Below are positions 25,609-34,577 of a DNA stretch of 64,000 nucleotides, piece by piece. Every line of letters starts with the position of its first letter. Position 1 is the stretch's first letter. Under the pieces are notes generated by a model. The model did no database searches. It was not told the DNA's origin and worked only from the letters and a program-made list of their open reading frames with translations. This DNA comes from Agarivorans litoreus. GTDB taxonomy: Bacteria; Pseudomonadota; Gammaproteobacteria; Enterobacterales; Celerinatantimonadaceae. The DNA lies in NCBI RefSeq assembly GCF_019649015.1, contig NZ_BLPI01000001.1:2249001-2313000 (forward strand), given 5' to 3'. The translations under genes and the position numbers were made by a program.

Positions 25609-26962
25609 ACACCGCTCCTTCGCTGTCGCCCTTGGCTGTCAATAAGGGGTGGGCGAAAACTTGGGCATAGCGGGTTTGCAGTGGCTGGCTGCAGCTACGT
25701 AGCTGTGCGTATACGTTCAGCTCTTGTTGCTGCAATACTCGATGCAACCACTTCTCGACGCTGTGCTCGGCATGGTCAACGCAAGTCACCAACAGCGCCA
25801 AGTGTTTATTGCACAGAGTCTTGGGGTCCATTTTTAGCCAATTTGCGGCAGCCTGATTGGCAAAGCTGACTAATCCATTGCTTTGCACTGTGATGATCAC
25901 TTCGCCAATCGAACTCAGCAGCAGTGAGGAGAACTGATTTTGGCTGTAGGCTTGGCGATAGAGGCGGTTGATGTTCTTGGCCAGCAGGCCAAGCTCATCC
26001 TGGCGATCTTCTTTGAGTGGCCGCTCTTCGGGATCGCTGCTCTGGCTGAGCTGCAACTGTTGGCTGATCTCGGTCAGCGGTTGGGTGAATTGGCGGCGCA
26101 CAATTCTCACTAACACTAAACTGAGTACCGTAATCCCCAATAGTTGCGGTACCACCCACAGCAGTGGAGTGGCTAAGCTTTGTAGTTCGCGCTCAAAATT
26201 AATCACGAAATCGTGCGGGGTCCGTTCGCCATGGCCAAGGTGGATGGCATAGTGGGCCTCAATCTCGTGTTCAAAGTACTTGGCGGCAATGGGCTCGGTG
26301 CGCCAGCCTTTTTGAAAGCTGGCCTTAAGTCTGATTGCTGACTCGGTGTTGTATTGAATGCGAAACTGGTGGCCTAAGTCATCGCTGAGTTGATTGAGCA
26401 TGCGCTCGTCAAAGGCGCGCACCACGTAGGCATGGCCATTGTGTGCGGCTTCGCCGGTACTATTGCTGATTGGCATTCGAACATAGATAAAAACCATCTG
26501 GTCGAGGTAAATGGCGCCGCTATCGGGTCGCTGCGAGTCGATGGCTGGATGCGGCTGCAGTAACAACTCGAACAACAAATTTTGTTCGCCCTTGCTGAGC
26601 AGACTGGTGCCATGCAGATAGTAGCCCTGGCGGTCGGTGACCAGCACCGCCGATAATTGGGTGTAGCTAAGACTGGCCTTTTGCATCTTTCGCAGCACAA
26701 AATCCAGGTTGGCGTTTTCCACATATAGGTAGGTGTCGTCGGCTAGGGCGTAGCTCACCGCTAGCTGACGCAGTGCATCAAACTGATTGGCCACCAGCTT
26801 TTCGGCAATCACCTCCAAGCGGGATATCTGACGCTGTTCCCAGTGTTGCTTTTCACTTTCTATAAACAGCCAAGAACTGGCGCTAACCAAAACAAACATT
26901 AGGCCGATGCTGAGTAGCACCATGCCAATCAGCCGTTTTTCGATACTCTGTGCTAATTTCAT
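25577..26962 (-). CDS. Membrane sensor with CHASE-like, HAMP and PAS domains, no output domain
   Basis: About 461 residues from ATG 26962. There are two transmembrane helices (about 8-30 and 265-285) around a periplasmic domain of some 230 residues resembling CHASE4/dCache sensors. A HAMP follows (VRRQFTQPLTEISQQL), and then a PAS domain (SSIGEVIITVQSNGLVSFANQAAANWLKMD) ends the protein. No kinase, GGDEF, EAL or methyl-accepting region follows. ATG 26962 overlaps the TGA of the hybrid kinase gene by four bases, so it is translationally coupled and probably modulates that kinase. An upstream in-frame start at 26992 is disfavoured. Confidence 0.82.
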   Translation of the reverse strand: MKLAQSIEKRLIGMVLLSIGLMFVLVSASSWLFIESEKQHWEQRQISRLEVIAEKLVANQFDALRQLAVSYALADDTYLYVENANLDFVLRKMQKASLSYTQLSAVLVTDRQGYYLHGTSLLSKGEQNLLFELLLQPHPAIDSQRPDSGAIYLDQMVFIYVRMPISNSTGEAAHNGHAYVVRAFDERMLNQLSDDLGHQFRIQYNTESAIRLKASFQKGWRTEPIAAKYFEHEIEAHYAIHLGHGERTPHDFVINFERELQSLATPLLWVVPQLLGITVLSLVLVRIVRRQFTQPLTEISQQLQLSQSSDPEERPLKEDRQDELGLLAKNINRLYRQAYSQNQFSSLLLSSIGEVIITVQSNGLVSFANQAAANWLKMDPKTLCNKHLALLVTCVDHAEHSVEKWLHRVLQQQELNVYAQLRSCSQPLQTRYAQVFAHPLLTAKGDSEGAVFILRLEKRMD

Positions 26963-29900
26963 TGGTCTTGCTCCCGCTGTGCTGCTAACCACTGCTTGGC
27001 GGCTTGGCTAAGTTGTTGAATACCGTAAATTAGTTGCTGTGCGCTCGCTTCGGGCACTGCTCGCCCGGCCTGCCCTTGCTGCTCGAAGTACGCGGCCAGC
27101 TCGGCCAGTTGTTCGGCGCCTAGGTAGCGCAAGCTACCCTTGATGCGGTGGGCAAGGTTTTTCAGCTGGGTTCCACAACCCTGACTCAAGACCTGTTGGA
27201 GTTCGTCGATATCGACTTGGCTTCGTTCAACAAAGACTTGCAGGATTTCTTCGGCTAGCAATGGGTCATCACCGCACATCTCCATCAGGTGAGCATGGTT
27301 GAGCTTAGCCTCCTCGGCGGTCCCACTGCACGGGCTGGGCGACTCAAGCTGCGTTGCATCTTGTTGCTGCCACGTTTGCTGTAAGTCTTGGTAGATCTCT
27401 TCTGCGGCTAGCCTAGAGTCTATTTGCTCCAGCGCATCTATCTCTGCTTGAGTCGCCAGAAAGCGCTCCTCGGCGCAGGCGAAGTCATGAGCATAGAGGC
27501 TGCAACCAAGTCGCTCGGCGGTCTGTTGCAGTTTGCTTTCCAACACATCGATGGGGCAAGGCTTGGAGATATAGTCGTTAAAGCCAGCGGCTAGGCACTT
27601 CTCGGCGGCGCCGCTTAGAGCATCGGCGGTTATCGCTATCAGATAAGGACTGTTTTCTTCAGCACTGAGCTGCTCGGCTAGGCTATAGCCATCCATTTCT
27701 GGCATATGGCAGTCGGAGAGCACTAGGTCATAGCGCTGTTGCTGGTGCATCTGCAGCGCCTGTAGACCGTTTTCGGCCACATCGGCCTCGATGCCTAAGC
27801 GACGCAACTGTCCTTGAATCACCTTGCGGTTAACTGCGTTATCTTCGGCAAACAGCACTCGGAGTTGGCTCAAATCATACTGTAGGGGTAGCTCCAGCAG
27901 CGGGTTTGCCAGATCGAACTCAGGCTGAGTCTGAGCCTGCAGTTGCAGCTCAAAGCTAAACAGGCTGCCCATGTCTTGGATTGACTGCACCTGGATTTCG
28001 CTAGCCATGGTGGCGATGATTTCCTTGCAGATGCTCAGGCCTAAGCCGCTCCCGCCGAATTTGCGGGTGGTATCGCCCTCCGCCTGTACGAAAGGGTCAA
28101 ACAGGCTGGCCAGTTTGTCTGGGGCAATGCCAATGCCGGAGTCGCGAACCGCGAACAGGATTCGGTCAGCTTCACCTTCACTACCCTTCTCTAGGCAGCT
28201 AAGCTGAATATCAACGAAGCCGTGTTGAGTGAATTTGAGAGCATTCGACACCAGATTGTTTAATACCTGAGCCAAGCGGGTGGGGTCTCCTAGATAGATA
28301 TCGCTAAGCTGGGGATCAATCTGATAGTGCAGGCTGAGTTGCTGGTGTTTGGCGCGGTGGCGGTAATTATCAACCACTCCCTGCACCAGGCTGCTGAGAT
28401 TGAGTGGAATATGCTCCAGGCTCAGCTTGTCGGCGTCCATCTTGGAGAAATCCAACACATCGTTGAGTAGCGCCATTAAATTGCGGGCCGATCCGTTTAG
28501 GGTGCCAAGTAAATCTTGCTGCTCGTGGCTGAGCTGGGTGCAAGACAAGGCTTCGGCCATGCCCAACACGCCGTTCATTGGAGTGCGGATCTCGTGGCTC
28601 ATGCGCGCCAGAAAATCGGTCTTGGCTTTGGCGGACAATTCAGCCTGAGCTTTGGCCTGCTGGGCTTGGTCTAAAGCTTGGCGAATGGTGCGTTCGGTCT
28701 GGCGACGTTTACGTTGTTGCTGTTGATAGAGCAGAAATACCAGTAGTAGCACCCCAGCCAGCGCGGCTCCTGCAACACTCAAACGCTGGTAAATTTGATC
28801 AATCTGCTGCTCGACCTGTTGATTGTTAAAGCGCTCAACCCAAGACTGACGTAGCTCTGCCAACGGTTGTTCGCCTAGCGAGTTCAGGCCCATGTCCAAC
28901 AGCGATACCAGTTGCGCCATCTTTTTGCTAGTGGCGAAGCGCAGTAGCAGCGTCTCGCTGTAGGGAGCGATTGGCTCTACCTCTAACTCGCTATCTTCTA
29001 GGCTGTTAACCAGGAGGCTGTTAACCAAGTAGTTACCCACGTAGGCATCCACTTGGCCCTGCTTGACCGCTTGCACTGCGGCGTTTGGGTTTTCGAACAC
29101 CTGCAACTCGGCTTGGGGCAGTAACTGACGGAGTAGTTCGCTTTCGTGATAGCCGCGAATCACCGCCAGCTTAGCCTGCGCTAAATCAGCCAACTGGTCA
29201 AAACCCTGAAGACTGACAATGGCTGATTGGGCGTCGTCATAGGCAACGCTAAACTGCAGCTGCTCCAAGCGTTCACTAGTCTTGTAAACGTTGGGCAGCA
29301 GGTCTAGGCTACCCCCTTTTACCGCCTGCATGGCGGCGTCAAAGCTGCCGATTTCGCGCGGCACAAAATGCAGGCCGGTTTTGCTGCCGATTAGCTCAAG
29401 AATGTCCACCACATAGCCATCAATCATGCCCTGTTGATTGATGGTATAAGGTTGCCAGCCCTTACCGACAATGCCGTACTCCAAGACCGGATGATCGATG
29501 ATGAAGTGTTGCTTGGTCAAACTCAGTTGCGGCAGATAACTCCCGCTGATAGGAGAGAACTGACCATTCTGTTGGCCCATGCTTTGTTGCCAAGCTTGGT
29601 CGATGAAGTGGACGGGTAAGGTGCGAATACCGGTGTTGATGTCCAACATCAACTCGCGGCGCTCGGGTAGTACTGCTGCCCGCAGCGCGTTGTCATAGGC
29701 TGGTGCGGGAATTGGTTGGTAGTCACCGCTCATGTTGTGCTGATGCAGGATACTTTCCAACAAGGCTGGGGCATTACTGTAGAGCAAATCGAAGCGCTGC
29801 TGTTCAACTGCTAGGGCTAAGTCCTCAATCACCTCCACTGAGTAGTAACGCTCTAGATCTGTCGGTAGTTGCTGCTCTATCAACTGATGGACACCCAATT

Positions 29901-30414
29901 TGGGTCTGGCGGGCAATTCACCGGCGCGGCGATACAGCACCGATGTGCTGTTGATGTAGGGAATGCTAAACAAGTTTTGGGTATGTTTGGCCGAGCTGTA
30001 AAAGCTGGTGGCGATGATGTCGACTCGTTGCTCGCTGAGTGCCGCAAAGGCCTGTTCTGCCGGAATCAGCTTAAATGACAGCTGATAGTTAAAGTTGCGT
30101 CCCCATTGTTGCCAATAGTTGATCAAGTAACGGCGCAGCGCAGCAGCGGCCTGCTGGGTGTTGCGTTGACTAGAGCTTAATTCTGGCAGGCCTATCACCA
30201 GTTTTCGTGAATAATCCAAGTGCAGCGGCAGTTGGCGCTTGGGCAAACTTGGCGTGTCTGTGTATAAGGACTCGGCTTGACCGATTGGCTCGAGGGGCTC
30301 TGGCTCTACGCTAATATCAGCGATGGTATTGGCGACGGATGGAGCAAAGCTGACCGCCAAGGTGCTACCAAGTAGCAGCAAGACTAGGCCAAGTAGTTTG
30401 TAGTTGGTTTGCAT
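26959..30414 (-). CDS. BvgS/EvgS-type hybrid sensor histidine kinase (VieS-like)
   Basis: A 1151-residue phosphorelay kinase. A signal peptide (residues 1-29) precedes two tandem periplasmic solute-binding (SBP_bac_3) domains at about 65-290 and 315-530. A transmembrane helix lies at about 548-565. HisKA carries MSHEIRTPMNG with His about 607; HATPase_c has DSGIGIAPDKL and GGSGLGLSICKEI; the receiver has LSDCHMPEMDG with Asp about 901; the C-terminal Hpt has LAHRIKGSLRYLGA with His about 1089. All phosphotransfer residues are present. It is divergent from the REC-TPR and REC-EAL genes and coupled to the HAMP-PAS gene. The set parallels VieS-VieA-VieB of Vibrio cholerae, where the kinase feeds a c-di-GMP phosphodiesterase. 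The ligand is unknown. Confidence 0.93.
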   Translation of the reverse strand: MQTNYKLLGLVLLLLGSTLAVSFAPSVANTIADISVEPEPLEPIGQAESLYTDTPSLPKRQLPLHLDYSRKLVIGLPELSSSQRNTQQAAAALRRYLINYWQQWGRNFNYQLSFKLIPAEQAFAALSEQRVDIIATSFYSSAKHTQNLFSIPYINSTSVLYRRAGELPARPKLGVHQLIEQQLPTDLERYYSVEVIEDLALAVEQQRFDLLYSNAPALLESILHQHNMSGDYQPIPAPAYDNALRAAVLPERRELMLDINTGIRTLPVHFIDQAWQQSMGQQNGQFSPISGSYLPQLSLTKQHFIIDHPVLEYGIVGKGWQPYTINQQGMIDGYVVDILELIGSKTGLHFVPREIGSFDAAMQAVKGGSLDLLPNVYKTSERLEQLQFSVAYDDAQSAIVSLQGFDQLADLAQAKLAVIRGYHESELLRQLLPQAELQVFENPNAAVQAVKQGQVDAYVGNYLVNSLLVNSLEDSELEVEPIAPYSETLLLRFATSKKMAQLVSLLDMGLNSLGEQPLAELRQSWVERFNNQQVEQQIDQIYQRLSVAGAALAGVLLLVFLLYQQQQRKRRQTERTIRQALDQAQQAKAQAELSAKAKTDFLARMSHEIRTPMNGVLGMAEALSCTQLSHEQQDLLGTLNGSARNLMALLNDVLDFSKMDADKLSLEHIPLNLSSLVQGVVDNYRHRAKHQQLSLHYQIDPQLSDIYLGDPTRLAQVLNNLVSNALKFTQHGFVDIQLSCLEKGSEGEADRILFAVRDSGIGIAPDKLASLFDPFVQAEGDTTRKFGGSGLGLSICKEIIATMASEIQVQSIQDMGSLFSFELQLQAQTQPEFDLANPLLELPLQYDLSQLRVLFAEDNAVNRKVIQGQLRRLGIEADVAENGLQALQMHQQQRYDLVLSDCHMPEMDGYSLAEQLSAEENSPYLIAITADALSGAAEKCLAAGFNDYISKPCPIDVLESKLQQTAERLGCSLYAHDFACAEERFLATQAEIDALEQIDSRLAAEEIYQDLQQTWQQQDATQLESPSPCSGTAEEAKLNHAHLMEMCGDDPLLAEEILQVFVERSQVDIDELQQVLSQGCGTQLKNLAHRIKGSLRYLGAEQLAELAAYFEQQGQAGRAVPEASAQQLIYGIQQLSQAAKQWLAAQREQDQ

Positions 30415-30470
30415 CGGATAACCCTGTTCAAAAGCACCAGTGCATTCTATGGTGATTTTTTGTACAACTC

Positions 30471-30486
30471 TGTTCTCTGGGGAACA
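30471..30486. promoter_or_regulatory. Inverted repeat in the divergent vie-like promoter region
   Basis: TGTTC-TCTGGG-GAACA lies midway between the two divergent starts (30414 and 30547). A dimeric regulator binding here could control both directions. No regulator is assigned. Confidence 0.45.
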
Positions 30487-30546
30487 GACAGGTGATGAAA
30501 ATTAGATAAAAATTTGAGGTGAGTTTTTCAGCAGCCGAGTAAAAAG

Positions 30547-32208
30547 ATGCCTAGCTTCGACCCACAACGTCCCGCACTGATCATCGATGATTGCCCAATG
30601 TATCGCACCGCCGCCCGTGGCATGTTGCAAAAACTGGGTGTCTCTTCTGAACTAATTTTTTTCGCCAAGGATGCTCCTTCGGCCTTGGAACAATGTCGTA
30701 ACCGTCGTTTTCAACTGGTGTTGTGTGACTACAACTTGGGTGAGGGAGCTAATGGCCATCAGTTGATCGACGAGTTGCGCCATAGTGCGCTGCTGGCCGC
30801 CGATTGTGTATTGGCGATCGTGACTGCCGATGCCTCGGCCGAAGTGGTTCGCGGCTTCGCCGAGCTGCAGCCCGACGGTTACTTGGTTAAGCCGCTCAAC
30901 TTTAGCAACTTGTCCAAGCGCTTACCGACAATTGCTCACAAAAAGCTGAGTCTGGCGCGGGTTCATCAGGCGATGGCGCAGCAGGACTACCATATGGCGC
31001 TGCACCTCGTAGACAACTTGGTCATTGGCGGAAGTGAGTTCAGCCTGTCAGCATTATTGATTAAGGCCGAGGCCTTGATGCACTTGGGCGAGTATGAGCA
31101 AGCGCGTAATCAATTGGTTGGCCTCAACCTAGATGCAGAGAAAGGTCAGGTTAACTTGTTGTTGGCTGAGTTAAGCCTGCGCCAGAAACAATACCCGCTA
31201 GCTGAAGCGTTGCTGCTGAAGCTGGAAAACGACCCGATGCTGTGTGCCTTGGCCAAGGAGAAAATGGCCATCAAGTTGCTGCGCCAGCAGCGGGTGGCTG
31301 AAGCTTATGCCAAGCTGGAGGAAGCGCTGGCGCACAGCCCCAAGAATACTCAGCGACAGATCTTCAAAGCCCAGCTGGCGATGGCCAACTTTGAGCTACC
31401 GGCCGCAGCTCTGAGTATTAACGCCGCCCTGCACCTCGCTCGCCACTCCTTTCGCGAGACGCTAAGCTTGCATCAGCAAGTGGCCCAACTAACCCTAGAT
31501 CTAGCTCAGTTCAGCGAAGACAACGGTCAGCAAAGTAGCTTGCAGCGACGCTTCGCCGAACAGTGTCGCCGGTTGCGTGGCCGCTTTCAGCGCAAAGACT
31601 ATAAACCGCTGGAGCTATTGATGTTGGCCAGAAGCAATGGCATTCAAGGTTACATTGGTAAAGCCCGACAGATGCTGGCTGACTACCACTCGTGGTTGGA
31701 GCAGCAGGAACAGCACCAGCCCTCAGTACTAGAGGACTTGGAGCTAGCCAAGGTTTATCAGTTGCTGAGCTTTCCGCAGGAGTACAAAGCGCAATTGCGG
31801 GTGGCCCAGCATAGCTTGTTGAAGTTGTCCGATAGCGACCAAAGTTTGATGCTCCAGCGCTATCTGTCTAAGTGGCAGGAGCGCGTTGACGGTATGCAAG
31901 CCAAGGCTAATCGGCTCAAGGAGCAAAGTCAGCGTGCTTATCGCGATCAGAATTTCGAGCGGGCCACCGGTTTGCTGGTGCAAGCGCTAGAGTTAAACCG
32001 CAGCGATTTGGAGATCCCGGCACGCTTAACCACCTGCTTGACCAAGGCCTGGCCACTGGGTTGGAGCAAGAGTGAGGTGATTGAATTGGCGCTGCGCTGT
32101 CGAGAGTTGCTCAAGGGCAGCAGTCTTTCCAGCCAACCTCGCTATCAAACTAGCTCGCGCGCGCTATCTGGACAGCTACAAGTTCAAGAACTCGAAACCA
32201 GCAACTAG
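30547..32208 (+). CDS. Response-regulator receiver with TPR domain (VieB-like)
   Basis: A 553-residue soluble protein. The REC domain occupies about 8-125, with acidic pair DD near 13-14, phospho-acceptor Asp about 61 (LCDYNLGEG) and Lys in YLVKPLN. The rest is helical repeats of TPR type, e.g. ALMHLGEYEQARNQLVGL and AYAKLEEALAHSPKN. No DNA-binding output is present. In V. cholerae, VieB has this REC-TPR layout and inhibits VieS phosphotransfer; a like role is inferred. The next gene starts eight bases after the stop. The GC-rich codon choice (36 of 60 bases GC in 31321-31380) differs from the flanking LPS genes. Confidence 0.85.
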   Translation: MPSFDPQRPALIIDDCPMYRTAARGMLQKLGVSSELIFFAKDAPSALEQCRNRRFQLVLCDYNLGEGANGHQLIDELRHSALLAADCVLAIVTADASAEVVRGFAELQPDGYLVKPLNFSNLSKRLPTIAHKKLSLARVHQAMAQQDYHMALHLVDNLVIGGSEFSLSALLIKAEALMHLGEYEQARNQLVGLNLDAEKGQVNLLLAELSLRQKQYPLAEALLLKLENDPMLCALAKEKMAIKLLRQQRVAEAYAKLEEALAHSPKNTQRQIFKAQLAMANFELPAAALSINAALHLARHSFRETLSLHQQVAQLTLDLAQFSEDNGQQSSLQRRFAEQCRRLRGRFQRKDYKPLELLMLARSNGIQGYIGKARQMLADYHSWLEQQEQHQPSVLEDLELAKVYQLLSFPQEYKAQLRVAQHSLLKLSDSDQSLMLQRYLSKWQERVDGMQAKANRLKEQSQRAYRDQNFERATGLLVQALELNRSDLEIPARLTTCLTKAWPLGWSKSEVIELALRCRELLKGSSLSSQPRYQTSSRALSGQLQVQELETSN

Positions 32209-32216
32209 GGGTCACT

Positions 32217-33452
32217 ATGACATATTCTGCGAAACAACAAACAGCGATTCGGGTGCTCGTGGTTGAGGACGACCCCTTTCAGCAAAGGCTAATGAAGAGC
32301 CTGTTGAGTTCCATGGACGGGGTGCAATGTGAGGTTGCCGATAATGGTCTGAGGGCTGTGGCCCAGCTTAGTCAGCAGCCAGAACCAGACTTCATCTTCT
32401 GCGATTTACATATGCCGGAGATGGACGGGGTGGAGTTTATTCGCTCACTGGCCAAGCGTAGCCTGGGTTCCCACTTGGTACTGAGTAGCAGTGCCGAAGA
32501 TGACGTGGTTACCGCGGTAAAGTCGATGGCCAGCGGCTACGGCTTGAAGGACTTGAGCGTGTTAAGCAAGCCGGTGCGTAAGCAGCAGTTGCAGGCTCTG
32601 ATGGATGATTTGTTAGCTAAGCCCAAAGCTAAAATAACGGCCAGTCTTAAACACAGCCTTAAGCCGTGCTTTAGCGATCAACAGTTGCAGCAGGCCCTGT
32701 ATGACGGGGAGTTTCAGGCCTATTATCAGCCCCACATCGATGCTAAAACCGGTATGCTGGTCGGTGCCGAGGCGCTGGTGCGTTGGCAACACCAAGGCCA
32801 GCTTTATATGCCCAATGCCTTTTTGTCGCGCTTGCTAGAGTTGGGCCAAGGTCACCAATTGACCAAGCAGGTATTGACTCAGGCCGTTGCCAGTTGTGCT
32901 AAGTGGCAAAATGAGCTGGATCAGGCCTATGTCAGTGTCAATGTGACCCCCAGCGATTTGATGGACCTGCGCTTTGCTGACTTTGTCGCTAAGCTCTTGG
33001 AGCAGCATCAACTTCCGGCCCACCGACTGGTCTTGGAAGTTACCGAGAACGAGATCTATCCACAAATGGCCAAGGCTTTGGACAGCCTGAGCCGCTTGCG
33101 GCTGCTGGGCGTTGGCCTAGCGGTGGATGATTTTGGCACCGGCCATTCGTCGATGATGCAGCTTTGCACCAGCCCCTTCACTGAGCTGAAGATCGACCAG
33201 CTGTTTATCCGGCGTATGCTCAGTGATCGCAAATGTGCGGCAGTAGTGCGGGCCTCGCTGGCTTTGGCTGAAAGCCTAGGGATCCGCAGTGTGGCCGAGG
33301 GGGTGGAAGATCAGCAGCTGGCTGATACCTTGGAAGAGTGGGGCTGCGATGGCCTACAAGGCTATTGCTACGCCAAGGCCATGGCCTTACCGGACTTTAT
33401 TACTTGGGCCAAAGCCGAGGCTCAGCTTGCCAAGGACATTGCCGGAGCTTGA
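32217..33452 (+). CDS. REC-EAL c-di-GMP phosphodiesterase (VieA-like, no HTH)
   Basis: A 411-residue response regulator. The receiver domain has VVEDDPFQ and CDLHMPEMDG with Asp about 63. The EAL domain starts at about 150, with GAEALVRW (EAL Glu about 185), EVTENEI, LAVDDFGTGHSS, ELKIDQLFI, AEGVED and LQGYCYAKAM; every metal and catalytic position of active EAL enzymes is visible. It should hydrolyse c-di-GMP to pGpG when signalled. V. cholerae VieA carries a C-terminal LuxR-type HTH that is missing here. It is cotranscribed with the REC-TPR gene. Confidence 0.92.
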   Translation: MTYSAKQQTAIRVLVVEDDPFQQRLMKSLLSSMDGVQCEVADNGLRAVAQLSQQPEPDFIFCDLHMPEMDGVEFIRSLAKRSLGSHLVLSSSAEDDVVTAVKSMASGYGLKDLSVLSKPVRKQQLQALMDDLLAKPKAKITASLKHSLKPCFSDQQLQQALYDGEFQAYYQPHIDAKTGMLVGAEALVRWQHQGQLYMPNAFLSRLLELGQGHQLTKQVLTQAVASCAKWQNELDQAYVSVNVTPSDLMDLRFADFVAKLLEQHQLPAHRLVLEVTENEIYPQMAKALDSLSRLRLLGVGLAVDDFGTGHSSMMQLCTSPFTELKIDQLFIRRMLSDRKCAAVVRASLALAESLGIRSVAEGVEDQQLADTLEEWGCDGLQGYCYAKAMALPDFITWAKAEAQLAKDIAGA

Positions 33453-33529
33453 GGTGAATCAACAGATAAAAGATGCATTTAATCAGCAGATTGGTCACAA
33501 TGCGCAGGCTTAATTATAGAGATGAATAT

Positions 33530-34573
33530 ATGCAAAAATTGTTGGTAGTGCGAAACGATAAAATTGGCGACTTTATGCTGGCGTGGCCAAGTTTTGCCTT
33601 ACTTAAAAACTCTCTACCTAATTGCGAAATTAGTGCTTTAGTTCCTAGCTATACCGCTCCTCTGGCAGAGCTTTGCCCTTGGATTGATAAGGTAATTATT
33701 GATTGCGGGGCTGATGGTGATGCTGGCGAGCAAGCTGCACTACTTAATGAGGTGAAGCAACAGCACTTTGATGGTTATTTGTGCCTGTTCTCGACCATGC
33801 GTAACGCTTGGTTAGGTGCACGCGCCGGTATTAAATTACGCTGTGCACCCGCCACTAAGCTCGCTCAGTTTTTGTATAATCACCGAGTAAAGCAACGCCG
33901 CTCTCAATCTCGAAAACCTGAATTTGAATACAACTTAGAACTTACCCGCGCTTTTTTAACTAAGTTGCAAGTCAACCCGATAGAGCCTAGTCCTCCTTAT
34001 TTGCAGTTTAGCGCTGAGCAAATTGCTAAACGTAAACAGGCTGAGTTTGCCGAGTTGGATGATAAATCCTTAGCCATGGTGCATATCGGCAGCGGTGGCT
34101 CGGCCAATAACTTAAGCATTGAGCAGTATTTTAGCTTGATTGATTGTCTGGCTAAGCTTAAGCCCGAGTTACACTTTGTGATTACTGCAGGGCCTGGTGA
34201 GTTAATCGCCGCCCAAGAGTTGGTAAACCAGTTAGATACTGCAGAGGTGTCTAGTCAGCTATATTATTCAGAAGATGGTTTAAAAACCTTTTGTGAAGTG
34301 CTGGCCTGTGCAAGTTTATTTATTGCGGGGTCTACCGGGCCTTTGCACATTGCTGGCGCTTTGGATGTGCCAACCGTGGGCTTTTTCCCCAGTCGTCGCA
34401 GTGCTACACCTTTGCGTTGGCAACCGCTTAATAGCAAGGGGCGTCATATTTCTTTTTCACCGCCAGCAGGTGAACTCACGCAAGAAGATATGAGTTTGAT
34501 AAATGTGAGTGACTCGGCGGTTAAAATTAATTTGTGGTGGCAAAAGCTGCAGACAAAACAAGTAGCAGAATAA
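33530..34573 (+). CDS. GT9 heptosyltransferase-like protein
   Basis: A 347-residue GT-B enzyme from ATG 33530, chosen because MQKLLVVRNDKIGDFMLAWPSF is the family start (VVRNDKIGD); upstream starts at 33473 or within would add a non-conserved tail. The acceptor side has D in KIGD, and the C-terminal ADP-heptose site is GSTGPLHIAGALDVPTVGFF. It probably transfers heptose or a related sugar to the LPS core. It overlaps nothing, and the next GT9 gene starts four bases after its stop. Substrate is not readable; unlike WaaC and WaaF it has no clear orthologue that I recognise. Confidence 0.85.
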   Translation: MQKLLVVRNDKIGDFMLAWPSFALLKNSLPNCEISALVPSYTAPLAELCPWIDKVIIDCGADGDAGEQAALLNEVKQQHFDGYLCLFSTMRNAWLGARAGIKLRCAPATKLAQFLYNHRVKQRRSQSRKPEFEYNLELTRAFLTKLQVNPIEPSPPYLQFSAEQIAKRKQAEFAELDDKSLAMVHIGSGGSANNLSIEQYFSLIDCLAKLKPELHFVITAGPGELIAAQELVNQLDTAEVSSQLYYSEDGLKTFCEVLACASLFIAGSTGPLHIAGALDVPTVGFFPSRRSATPLRWQPLNSKGRHISFSPPAGELTQEDMSLINVSDSAVKINLWWQKLQTKQVAE

Positions 34574-34577
34574 AACG

